A stretch of 36,153 bases of DNA from Treponema sp. (GTDB taxonomy: Bacteria > Spirochaetota > Spirochaetia > Treponematales > Breznakiellaceae): contig JAITBG010000192.1 in assembly GCA_031283725.1 (NCBI GenBank), forward strand, positions 1 through 36,153, given 5' to 3'. The notes under the pieces are model-generated. The model searched no databases. It was not told the origin of the DNA and saw nothing but the letters and a program-made list of their open reading frames with translations. This document shows positions 28,534 through 36,153 of the stretch, piece by piece. The stretch's first letter is position 1, and each line of letters opens with the position of its first letter. The translations under genes were made by a program, and so were the position numbers.

Positions 28534-29493
28534 TTATTCGTAAATAACGGCCTTCACTTCGGGACTGTCAATATTAGACTGATCAGACCAGACAAAACCG
28601 GAATCTACAACCTTCGGGACGCTTTCACCTTTGATTGCTTTCAGACAGAGGTTTACAGCTTCATATCCTATCTTGACGGGATTCTGTTGGATAGCGCCGT
28701 AAAGGATGCCGTTACGGATGGCATCAATCTGGGTCTTACCGGAATCAAAGCCGATACCGATTAGCTTGTCCTTCATGTTGAGTTCCGTCATAGCGTTAGC
28801 CAAGCCGATGGCGGAACCTTCGTTACAGGCATAATAACCTTTCAGATCGGGGTTGGCATTGATTACAGCCTTACAGACTTCTGTTGACTTCAGGGGATCA
28901 CCGTCGCCGTACTGAGGTTCAAGAATCTGAATGTTTGGGTATTTCGCCTTCATCAGGTTGATGAAACCATCACGGCGGAGAATCTGGGTAGAGTTGGTCT
29001 TGTCCGAAGCGATAACGGCAACTTTGCCACTCCCGCCGATGGCTGCGGCCATTTTTTCCGCCGCCGCAGCGCCGGCAGCCTCACTGTCGGTAGCGACAAA
29101 GGATGCGGGAATATCAGAATCCACAGTTGCATCAAAGGTCACCACCGGGATCCCTTTGGCCTTGGCCTGCTCAACCAACGTAACCTGGGCTTGCTTATCC
29201 AAAGCCGCAAAACAAATCCCCTGAGGGTTCCTACCCAGAGCGGTTACAAACATGTCGGTCTGCTTGTCGATCATAGTCTCACTTTCGGGACCTTCAAAGG
29301 TGATCCGGATGCCCAGTTCCTTGGCCGCTTTTTCAGCGCCTAGTGCAACATACTGCCAGAACTGATGTTGGTATCCCTTGGAAACCATGGCAATGTAAAC
29401 CTCCTTAGCCATTCCATCCTGTTGTCTGCCAGCGGCGAAGACACCAGTCAGTGCCATGCACAGACACAATAGAACCAATACTACTTTCTTCAT
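28534..29493 (-). CDS. Sugar ABC transporter substrate-binding protein (RbsB-like)
   Basis: Signal peptide; 'KEVYIAMVSKGYQHQFWQYVALGAEKAAKELGI', 'IPVVTFDATVDSD', 'YYACNEGSAIGLANAM'. Confidence 0.93.
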   Translation of the reverse strand: MKKVVLVLLCLCMALTGVFAAGRQQDGMAKEVYIAMVSKGYQHQFWQYVALGAEKAAKELGIRITFEGPESETMIDKQTDMFVTALGRNPQGICFAALDKQAQVTLVEQAKAKGIPVVTFDATVDSDIPASFVATDSEAAGAAAAEKMAAAIGGSGKVAVIASDKTNSTQILRRDGFINLMKAKYPNIQILEPQYGDGDPLKSTEVCKAVINANPDLKGYYACNEGSAIGLANAMTELNMKDKLIGIGFDSGKTQIDAIRNGILYGAIQQNPVKIGYEAVNLCLKAIKGESVPKVVDSGFVWSDQSNIDSPEVKAVIYE

Positions 29494-29559
29494 AACTTCC
29501 TCCTAGTAAAAAATATATTCTTATTCAGCAGCCCCAAGGCTACTGTTAGAAACCTATTG

Positions 29560-29595
29560 GACTTGTTCAAGAACCCTGTGGTTCTCTCACAAGTC
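29560..29595 (-). repeat. Hairpin 1 (GACTTGT..AGAACC-CTGT-GGTTCT..ACAAGTC)
   Basis: Nested perfect arms, 7 bp plus 6 bp with a 3x3 internal loop. Confidence 0.65.
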
Positions 29596-29597
29596 TC

Positions 29598-29618
29598 GCA
29601 AAATGTTCCACATTTTGC
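29598..29618 (-). repeat. Hairpin 2 (GCAAAATGT-TCC-ACATTTTGC)
   Basis: Perfect 9-bp arms, 3-nt loop. Confidence 0.7.
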
Positions 29619-29634
29619 TGTTTTTTATCGGTAT

Positions 29635-29662
29635 TTGTTTAAAAACTTCAGTTTTTAAACAA
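29635..29662 (-). repeat. Hairpin 3 (TTGTTTAAAAACT-TC-AGTTTTTAAACAA)
   Basis: Perfect 13-bp arms with a 2-nt centre, ending 2 nt from the permease stop codon. Confidence 0.7.
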
Positions 29663-29664
29663 CT

Positions 29665-30615
29665 CTATTTTACTTTCCGGCGAACTATATCAAGGTACAC
29701 CGCGCCGATGACGATAAGGCCGGTAATAACCATTTGCCATTCCTGAGGGACTGAAAGGATGCGCAGGCCGTTTGTCAGTACCGTGATAATGAAGGCGCCG
29801 ATTACTGTGCCTAGAATGCTTCCTTCGCCGCCGGCAAGAGAAGCGCCGCCGATAACCGTTGCTGAAATGGCGTCCATTTCGTAGCCTGCCCCAATGGAAG
29901 GCTGTGCTGAAGAGACCCGGCTCACCATAACGACGCCGGCAAGCCCGAAGAACGCGCCACTCATCGCGTAGATACCGATTTTCCATGCATCAGTGCTGAT
30001 GCCCGAAAGGCGTGTCGCTTCTTCGTTGGAACCGATGGCGTAGGTATAGCGACCGATAATGGTTTTTGACAGGATAAAGGTGGCGATCAGGGCGCAGGTA
30101 AAAAATATCAATACCCCTACAGGTACGCCAAAAAAAGGACGAGTGGCGAAAGTTGCAAATTTCTGAGCATTGGGGAAGTAAATGGGGCGCGCATTTGATA
30201 CAATCAGGTTAAGGCCTTTAGTCACGTTCATCATGCCCAAAGTGGCGATGAAGGGCGGTAACCCCAGTTTAGTAATGGTGACACCGTTCAGAAATCCGCA
30301 GAAGGCCCCCGCCAGAATACCCATGAGAATACCAACAACGATGGGTGCGCCGAGCTTTGAAATAAAGATCGCCGTTAACATGGAGCCAAAGGTCATTACC
30401 GTGCCGGCGGAAAGGTCGATACCGCCGGTAACGATGATAAAAGTAATCCCCACAGCAAGGATACCGTTTACCGCCGTCATCAGCAGAATTGTCGTGATAT
30501 TACTGGCTATAAGAAAATTCGGAGACGCAATGGTAAAGATAATGAGAAGCAGGACGAGACTGGAAAAGGCCAGTACTGTCTGCATCGCTTTTGAATTAAG
30601 TTTTATTCTCGTCAT
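29665..30615 (-). CDS. Sugar ABC transporter permease (RbsC-like)
   Basis: 'GGIDLSAGTVMTFGSML', 'AIGSNEEATRLSGI', 'SATVIGGASLAGGEGSILGTVIGA'. Start at 30615 (MTRIKLNS) preferred over the longer ORF. Confidence 0.93.
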   Translation of the reverse strand: MTRIKLNSKAMQTVLAFSSLVLLLIIFTIASPNFLIASNITTILLMTAVNGILAVGITFIIVTGGIDLSAGTVMTFGSMLTAIFISKLGAPIVVGILMGILAGAFCGFLNGVTITKLGLPPFIATLGMMNVTKGLNLIVSNARPIYFPNAQKFATFATRPFFGVPVGVLIFFTCALIATFILSKTIIGRYTYAIGSNEEATRLSGISTDAWKIGIYAMSGAFFGLAGVVMVSRVSSAQPSIGAGYEMDAISATVIGGASLAGGEGSILGTVIGAFIITVLTNGLRILSVPQEWQMVITGLIVIGAVYLDIVRRKVK

Positions 30616-30637
30616 GACCAATCCTTTTCTTTCTAAC

Positions 30638-32170
30638 TTAGTCTTTTGGCAAATCCAGCGGTACTGCGGAAATATCCCGCTGAGTAGCGTAGTACATAAT
30701 TTTTTCCTGGGTACTTTCGGCAACGCTCAGGGCAGCCGTAACTCGGCCTTCGCACATTACCATTACACGGTGGCTCATACGCAATATTTCAGGTAATTCT
30801 GAAGAAATCATAATGATTGACTTCCCTTGCTCTGCCAATTCGTTCAGCAATTTATAGATTTCACTCTTTGCCCCTACGTCGATACCTCTGGTAGGCTCGT
30901 CGAAGATCATTATATCACTGTCCTGGATCAACCATTTACCCATCACGACCTTCTGTTGATTACCCCCGGAAAGATTCCGTACAAGTTGATCAATACTTGG
31001 CGTCCTGGTATTGAGTTTTTTGATAAATTTTTCAGTAACTGCCTTCGACTTTACCTCATCAATAATGCCCAAAGGTCCGAGAAATCGTTGTAGTGAAACC
31101 ATCACGGTGTTCACCTTTACAGACATGCCCAAGGCCAGGCCGAAACGCTTGCGATCTTCCGAAAGATAACAGATGCCTTGCCGGACCGCATCCTTTGGCT
31201 GTTTTATGACAGCTTTCTTTCCCTTAATGAATATTTCTCCTGATTCCATGGGGTCTGCTCCAAATATAAGACGCATGGTCTCAGTACGGCCTGCTCCGAC
31301 AAGACCCGCAAAACCCAAAATCTCGCCTTTATGGAGCTGAAAGGACACATCCCGCACCACGTGACCGCGCTTGAGCTTCTTTACTTCCAGTACGATTTCA
31401 TTCTTCTCTGTGTCACCATGGAGGTGATGGCTTTCGTATATCTCGCGGCCCACCATCTGGGAAATTATCTGCTCTGTGGTAATATCCTTCATAATTGTGG
31501 TGACAATATGCCGACTGTCCCGCATTACGGTAACACGATCACAAATCCGGCGTAACTCATCCAGCCGGTGTGAAATATAAATAATGCCTTTACCTTTGCT
31601 CCGCAGATCGAGAATCACCTTGAAAAGCTCTTCGATTTCGTTCTCACTGAGTGAAGAGGAAGGCTCATCCATGATGAGTACATCGTTATTGAAAGAAAGG
31701 GCTTTGGCAATCTCTACCATCTGTTGCTGGGCTACGGTCAAATCGCCGACCTTAACCCTGGGGTCGATTTTCAGATCGATCAACCTGAAGAGTTCTACCG
31801 CCTTACGATTGATCTCTACATCGTTTACCAAGAAGGGTATCTTCTTATTCTGCTCACGTCCGATAAAAATGTTCTGCGCCGCTGTAAGGTGCTTCATCAT
31901 ATTTAGTTCCTGATGGATTATGCTTATCCCCAATTCTTGAGCTTCTCTGGTATTGTGTATATCCACCGGCTTCCCACGGATTTCTATAGTCCCCGAATCC
32001 TTTTGATAAACTCCTGCGAGGCACTTTACCAGCGTGGACTTGCCTGCACCGTTTTCGCCTATCAGCGCATGTACTTCACCGGCCAAAAGCTCAAAGCAGA
32101 CTTTATTCAGCGCATGAACACCCGGGAAGCTTTTTTCTATGTTTTCCATTCGAACAAGAACTTCGCTCAT
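30638..32170 (-). CDS. Sugar ABC transporter ATP-binding protein (RbsA-like, two NBDs)
   Basis: 'GENGAGKSTLVKCLAG', 'LSGGNQQKVVMGKWL', 'MIFDEPTRGIDVGAKSEIYKL'. Start is 32170 or 32185. Confidence 0.95.
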   Translation of the reverse strand: MSEVLVRMENIEKSFPGVHALNKVCFELLAGEVHALIGENGAGKSTLVKCLAGVYQKDSGTIEIRGKPVDIHNTREAQELGISIIHQELNMMKHLTAAQNIFIGREQNKKIPFLVNDVEINRKAVELFRLIDLKIDPRVKVGDLTVAQQQMVEIAKALSFNNDVLIMDEPSSSLSENEIEELFKVILDLRSKGKGIIYISHRLDELRRICDRVTVMRDSRHIVTTIMKDITTEQIISQMVGREIYESHHLHGDTEKNEIVLEVKKLKRGHVVRDVSFQLHKGEILGFAGLVGAGRTETMRLIFGADPMESGEIFIKGKKAVIKQPKDAVRQGICYLSEDRKRFGLALGMSVKVNTVMVSLQRFLGPLGIIDEVKSKAVTEKFIKKLNTRTPSIDQLVRNLSGGNQQKVVMGKWLIQDSDIMIFDEPTRGIDVGAKSEIYKLLNELAEQGKSIIMISSELPEILRMSHRVMVMCEGRVTAALSVAESTQEKIMYYATQRDISAVPLDLPKD

Positions 32171-32184
32171 CCTAAGCTCCCTCA

Positions 32185-33180
32185 TTATTTTCCATAATAA
32201 ATGTTTTGTGCGAATTGTTGTAAAATAACTTCGAGCTCCTTCACCGTCATGTCATCCAAATCCCATTCAACGCTTTTTACATTTTTTTGCAGTTGCTCCA
32301 CCGAGGAAGCGCCGCCGATGATGCTGGTGACTTCTGGTTTTCGGCGCAGCCAATTAAAAGCGATCTCGTTGATGGGCCGTCCGATCTTCTCTCCTACTTC
32401 TTCAATCCGCATTACTGCTCTGCGATATTTTTCGAATCCCTCTCCGGCTAATTTGGGATTAGCATTGCGAATGTCTTTCTTTGAAAAAGTGATTCCACTG
32501 TCGAATTTTCCTGCCAACAACCCCTGAAACAGCGGACTATAAGGCAAAAAAACCTGACCATACTTTTTTACTACTGGCAGTACATCAGCTTCCGTACGGT
32601 AATCCAAAGGGATACCGTGGTAACTCGTGGAATTGCGTTCAAACATATTATAAAGAGACTGCTGGCAGTGTACAGGAATATAATTCATCATCATTTCCAC
32701 ATCCCTCTGGGCAAAGTTAGACAGTCCCACATAGCGGATCTTCCCGGCCTTGCGGATTTCATCAAGTACCTGTGCGGTTTCCTGTAAAGGAGTAGTCGGA
32801 TCAGGCCAGTGCATCTGGTAAATATCAATATAATCGGTTTGCAACCGCTTTAGGCTTGCATCTATCTCTTTCAAAAGACTTGTTCTGGATAAATTGTTTT
32901 GCGTTTGGTAAGGCTTGTCCCACAGGAGTCCGCCTTTGGAAGCGATTAAAACTTTATTGCGTCTACCATCCTGTAAAGCGTTTCCGAGAATGGTTTCAGA
33001 TTGTCCCCAGCCGTAAACAGGGGCCACATCGAACAGGTTGATTCCCATTTCAATGGCTGCATGCACGATAGCAATGGATTTCCGCTTGTCCGATGAATCC
33101 CAATCGCCGCCAAAATTCCAGCACCCTAAGCCAATGACAGAAATTTTTTCTTCTATCATTTTGGTTTTTTTATAAACCAC
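32185..33180 (-). CDS. Aldo/keto reductase
   Basis: 'GINLFDVAPVYGWGQSETILGNAL', 'DYIDIYQMHWPD', 'VGLSNF', 'IIGGASSVEQLQKN'. Confidence 0.93.
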   Translation of the reverse strand: MVYKKTKMIEEKISVIGLGCWNFGGDWDSSDKRKSIAIVHAAIEMGINLFDVAPVYGWGQSETILGNALQDGRRNKVLIASKGGLLWDKPYQTQNNLSRTSLLKEIDASLKRLQTDYIDIYQMHWPDPTTPLQETAQVLDEIRKAGKIRYVGLSNFAQRDVEMMMNYIPVHCQQSLYNMFERNSTSYHGIPLDYRTEADVLPVVKKYGQVFLPYSPLFQGLLAGKFDSGITFSKKDIRNANPKLAGEGFEKYRRAVMRIEEVGEKIGRPINEIAFNWLRRKPEVTSIIGGASSVEQLQKNVKSVEWDLDDMTVKELEVILQQFAQNIYYGK

Positions 33181-33706
33181 ACCCGATCTTCCTTTGCTTT
33201 ATGCACCAGCTTTATATATTCGGTCCATCAATTTGTAATCATGTAAAGTCATTATAATATATTAAATTCTGCTTGTCAAGGATTTTGTTCTTTGTTTAGA
33301 AAAATTTATCCATGTGCAATAACATCGGAGGATCGCTAAAAATTTAGGTCTATACTATAAATTTATCGTGGCTCTGGATGTTTCATAATTCTTTATATAA
33401 CAATGATTTAAACAACAACACTCCGTGCCGGTGAAGCCGAGAGGTACCCAAAAACCATCCGGATTTTGAAACGGGCTTTTCTATATAATAACATTATGTC
33501 ATAGTAACTTTTTTACAATCCCGCTTTACTTTTTATTCTGGATGGTGTACTATTTCAGTATAGATATCAATATATAATGACATTAAATCATTTGAGAAAT
33601 GGGATTATCAAAGATACATCATATATAGTGTATATTAGAGCATATATGTACTGATGTTATGATTGCAGCGAATTTGCCACTCGCGAGAGATTACAAGGAG
33701 CTTTTT

Positions 33707-34650
33707 ATGCCGGATCTACAGCCAGCCCGATCCCCAACGTTTTACTTTATCGGTGTTACAACGGGCCAATCATCTATAATGAAGGTTTTTCCCAAATGGG
33801 CGAAGGTCCTTGGAATAGAGGCGAAAATAATGGGCCTGGATCTCCCCATACACGCCTCCCCTCAGGAATACCGGAATGTCGTCGAATTCCTCAAAACCGA
33901 CCCTCTGTCCCTGGGCGCTTTGGTAACTACCCACAAACTGGACCTCTTTAAAGCCTGCCGGGATATATTTGACTATATTGACCCTTTTGCGGAAGAACTC
34001 GAAGAAGTTTCCTGCCTTTCCAAGCGGAACGGGCTTTTCCGGGCCCACGCGAAGGATCCCGTTTCAAGTGGCATGGCCCTGGAATGTTTTGTACCTCAGA
34101 ATTTCTGGGCCGATCACGGCGGGGAAGTCCTGCTTTTGGGAGCCGGGGGTAGTTCCCTGGCCATGTCCCTGTATTTTTCGCAGGAAAAATTTGCCGGAAA
34201 TATGCCTTCCCGCATCACAATCGCGAATCGCAGCGAACCCCGGCTGGTTTCGGCCCGGGCGGTCCTGCAGAGGCTTAGCAAGGACATCGAGTTTCGTTTT
34301 TTCGTTTTGTCCATAATCCCCATAACGAGGACAACAACAGCCTTGTCGCCGCCCTGCCTCCCTATTCCCTGGTGGTCAACGCCACAGGTCTTGGTAAGGA
34401 CGCCCCGGGTTCCCCCACCGCCGACGGGGTATCCTATCCGCGAAACAGCCTGGTTTGGGAAATAAATTATCGGGGAGATATGCTCTTTAAACGCCAGGCC
34501 GAAGCACAGGCCCGAGAAAAGCGGCTCCATGTCGAGGATGGATGGAAATACTTTATCTTTGGCTGGATTCAGGTTATCACTGAAGTGTTTGATATTGATA
34601 TTTCGCCTTCTATGCTGGAAAAGCTCAGCGCTATTGCAAAAGAAACATAA
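33707..34650 (+). pseudogene. Shikimate-dehydrogenase-like protein, interrupted by a frame change
   Basis: SD CAAGGAG and ATG at 33707. N-part 'TFYFIGVTTGQSS..LGALVTTHK', 'VLLLGAGGSSLAMSLY'. C-part in the -1 frame: 'VHNPHNEDNNSLVAALPPYSLVVNATGLGKDAPGSP..NSLVWEINYRG'. Break at an 8-bp tandem repeat, 34293-34308. Confidence 0.8.
34293..34308 (+). repeat. Perfect 8-bp tandem duplication TTCGTTTT|TTCGTTTT
   Basis: Direct reading. Confidence 0.95.
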
Positions 34651-34672
34651 TAATATTGAGGAGTTATATACA

Positions 34673-35266
34673 ATGGCCGGACAGATACCATTAGACTGGA
34701 AGCGGGGTTTTACTCTGGATTTTGCGCTCTACGGGGGATATTCCAAAGGGGCAATCTCAACTAAACGAAGCTTGTCACAAATGAAGGGTATGTTTGCCGA
34801 TGCGGCGGCCTATGAACGGGCGCTACAGGCGGGGGATCCGCTGGTGTATGAATTCTACGAATTGGGGGCTCCCGAAACGTCAAACGATTTAGCCTTCGGT
34901 TCCTCTATTGTCTATCCCGGCAAGGTGGGTAATGAATATTATATGACCAAGGGACACTTCCACACGATCCTCGAAACCGCCGAAGTGTACTATACCCTTT
35001 CGGGGGAAGGGTTTATGCTACTGGAAAATCCCGAAGGGGACAACTCGTTGCAGCTTCTAAGCCCCGGAAACGCCGTATACGTCCCTCCCCGCTATGCCCA
35101 CCGCACCATCAATACCGGTACGGCTCCCCTGGTTACCTTTTTCGTATTCCGGGGAGACGCGGGACACAACTACGGAGCTATCGAAACCAAGGGATACAGA
35201 AAACTGGTGATAGAGGAGCCTGACGGAAAGTTCCAGACAGTCGATAATCCTAAATGGGGGAACTAA
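34673..35266 (+). CDS. Cupin-type glucose-6-phosphate isomerase family protein
   Basis: 'YYMTKGHFHTILETAEVYYTLSGEGFMLLE', 'VYVPPRYAHRTINTG' (cupin-type PGI pattern). Confidence 0.85.
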   Translation: MAGQIPLDWKRGFTLDFALYGGYSKGAISTKRSLSQMKGMFADAAAYERALQAGDPLVYEFYELGAPETSNDLAFGSSIVYPGKVGNEYYMTKGHFHTILETAEVYYTLSGEGFMLLENPEGDNSLQLLSPGNAVYVPPRYAHRTINTGTAPLVTFFVFRGDAGHNYGAIETKGYRKLVIEEPDGKFQTVDNPKWGN

Positions 35267-35910
35267 TGGAAAAAGCACAGGTACTTGAACGTATCGGCCA
35301 TACTTGCCTGATGCCGGTCGTGGTGATCGATAATGAGAACCAGGCGGCGGATACCGCCAAAGCTCTTGCTGCGGGTGGGGTTGATATAATGGAAATTACC
35401 CTGCGTACCGAGGCGGGACTTGTCGCTATCGAAAAGGCCGGCAGGGCCTGTCCCGATATGGTGATAGGCGCCGGGACGGTGCTGGGCCTTGAAAAGTGCA
35501 GGGAAGCCATTGCCAGGGGGGCGCAATTTATTGTATCCCCCGGTTATGATCCGGTCATTGTGGAATACTGCCTTAAAAACGGAATAGTGGTCTTTCCTGG
35601 TTGCGTTACACCTACGGAGATAACCACTGCTCTCAACACCGGACTGGACATAGTTAAATTTTTTCCCGCCAATGTATACGGCGGGGTCAAGGCAATTAAA
35701 GCCCTGGCGGGGCCTTTTCCCAAGCTTAAATTTATACCCACCGGTGGGGTTGATCTTTCCAATCTCGTCGAATTTATCGTCCCCCAGGTTCACGCTATAG
35801 GCGGGGGCTGGCTCTGCGACAGAAGAGCGATAAACGTGGGGGATTATGATGCAATTACCGGCGCCTGCATCCAATCACGGGATTTAATAAAAAAAATCAG
35901 GATATGGTAA
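35266..35910 (+). CDS. KDPG/KHG aldolase family protein
   Basis: 'GGVDIMEITLRTEAGLVAIEKA', 'IGAGTVL', 'FIVSPGYD', 'VVFPGCVTPTEI', 'VKFFPA', 'FIPTGGVDLSNL'. Confidence 0.92.
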   Translation: MEKAQVLERIGHTCLMPVVVIDNENQAADTAKALAAGGVDIMEITLRTEAGLVAIEKAGRACPDMVIGAGTVLGLEKCREAIARGAQFIVSPGYDPVIVEYCLKNGIVVFPGCVTPTEITTALNTGLDIVKFFPANVYGGVKAIKALAGPFPKLKFIPTGGVDLSNLVEFIVPQVHAIGGGWLCDRRAINVGDYDAITGACIQSRDLIKKIRIW

Positions 35911-35921
35911 AGCAAGAGGTG

Positions 35922-36153
35922 ATGGAAAACATTTATAATTCCATAAAACTCGATAAAAGTGTACCTATACCTTTGTACTATCAGCTTAAAAAGCAGGTGC
36001 TTTCTCTCATCGAAAATTCGGTTATTACAGAAGGGGATATGCTTCCTCCTGAAAATGAGCTCTGCGAACTTCTTAAGGTTTCTCGTCCTACTATACGTCA
36101 GGCCTTTAGTGAATTGGTCAATGAAGGCTACCTGGATCGTCACAAAGGAAAGG
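35922..36153 (+). CDS. GntR-family transcriptional regulator, truncated by the window end
   Basis: Own translation: 'MENIYNSIKLDKSVPIPLYYQLKKQVLSLIENSVITEGDMLPPENELCELLKVSRPTIRQAFSELVNEGYLDRHKGK'. Absent from the ORF track because no stop is reached. Start is 35922 or 35904. Confidence 0.9.
   Translation, partial: MENIYNSIKLDKSVPIPLYYQLKKQVLSLIENSVITEGDMLPPENELCELLKVSRPTIRQAFSELVNEGYLDRHKGK

Noticed and set aside
29598-29626. Plus-strand intrinsic terminator (GCAAAATGT hairpin then TGTTTTTT)
   Set aside because: Shape fits a plus-strand terminator, but there is no plus-strand gene upstream, so it is reported as an intercistronic hairpin instead.
30182-30796. 204-aa plus-strand ORF opposite permease/ATPase genes
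   Set aside because: Antisense to conserved ABC transporter genes.
1-36153. CRISPR arrays, tRNA/rRNA genes, intact transposases
   Set aside because: No regularly spaced direct repeats, tRNA T-loop context or transposase-like ORF recognised on manual reading; a dedicated scan (tRNAscan-SE, CRISPR finder, ISfinder) was not possible.

Overview
Spirochaete-like window; gene content and style suggest a termite-gut or other host-associated Treponema, inferred from recalled families only. Roughly 1-24.4 kb is mostly housekeeping: a tandem NDPK-like protein, class I LysRS, an exported MBL hydrolase, ParB/ParA, a Cof-type HAD, an RlpA/SPOR protein, solo GroES, a transglutaminase-like exported protein, an RluA synthase, an M23 peptidase-bactofilin-YaaR-YaaT (PSP1) cluster, a ptsI-der-merR-Rsm22-like operon, a decayed Treponema-type paralog, a lipoprotein and carAB. 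From 24.8 kb to the end lies a divergently organised carbohydrate-catabolic locus. Its minus arm encodes an aldo/keto reductase, an Rbs-type ABC transporter, an FGGY kinase, a 2-hydroxyacid dehydrogenase and a phosphotriesterase/lactonase-like hydrolase. Its plus arm encodes a shikimate-DH-like protein, a cupin-type PGI, a KDPG-aldolase-like protein and the start of a GntR regulator that runs off the window. The most noteworthy signals are: (i) an FGGY kinase split by a -1 frame change exactly at an A_AAA_AAC heptamer; (ii) a shikimate-DH-like gene split by a perfect 8-bp tandem duplication (TTCGTTTT x2), which also creates T_TTT_TTC; (iii) three consecutive strong hairpins between the permease and solute-binding-protein genes, plus another structured element after the binding-protein gene; (iv) a G10 tract 1 nt upstream of the bactofilin GTG start; (v) a bacterial Rsm22/METTL17-like protein with a Cys cluster. 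No CRISPR array, tRNA, rRNA or intact transposase was recognised.
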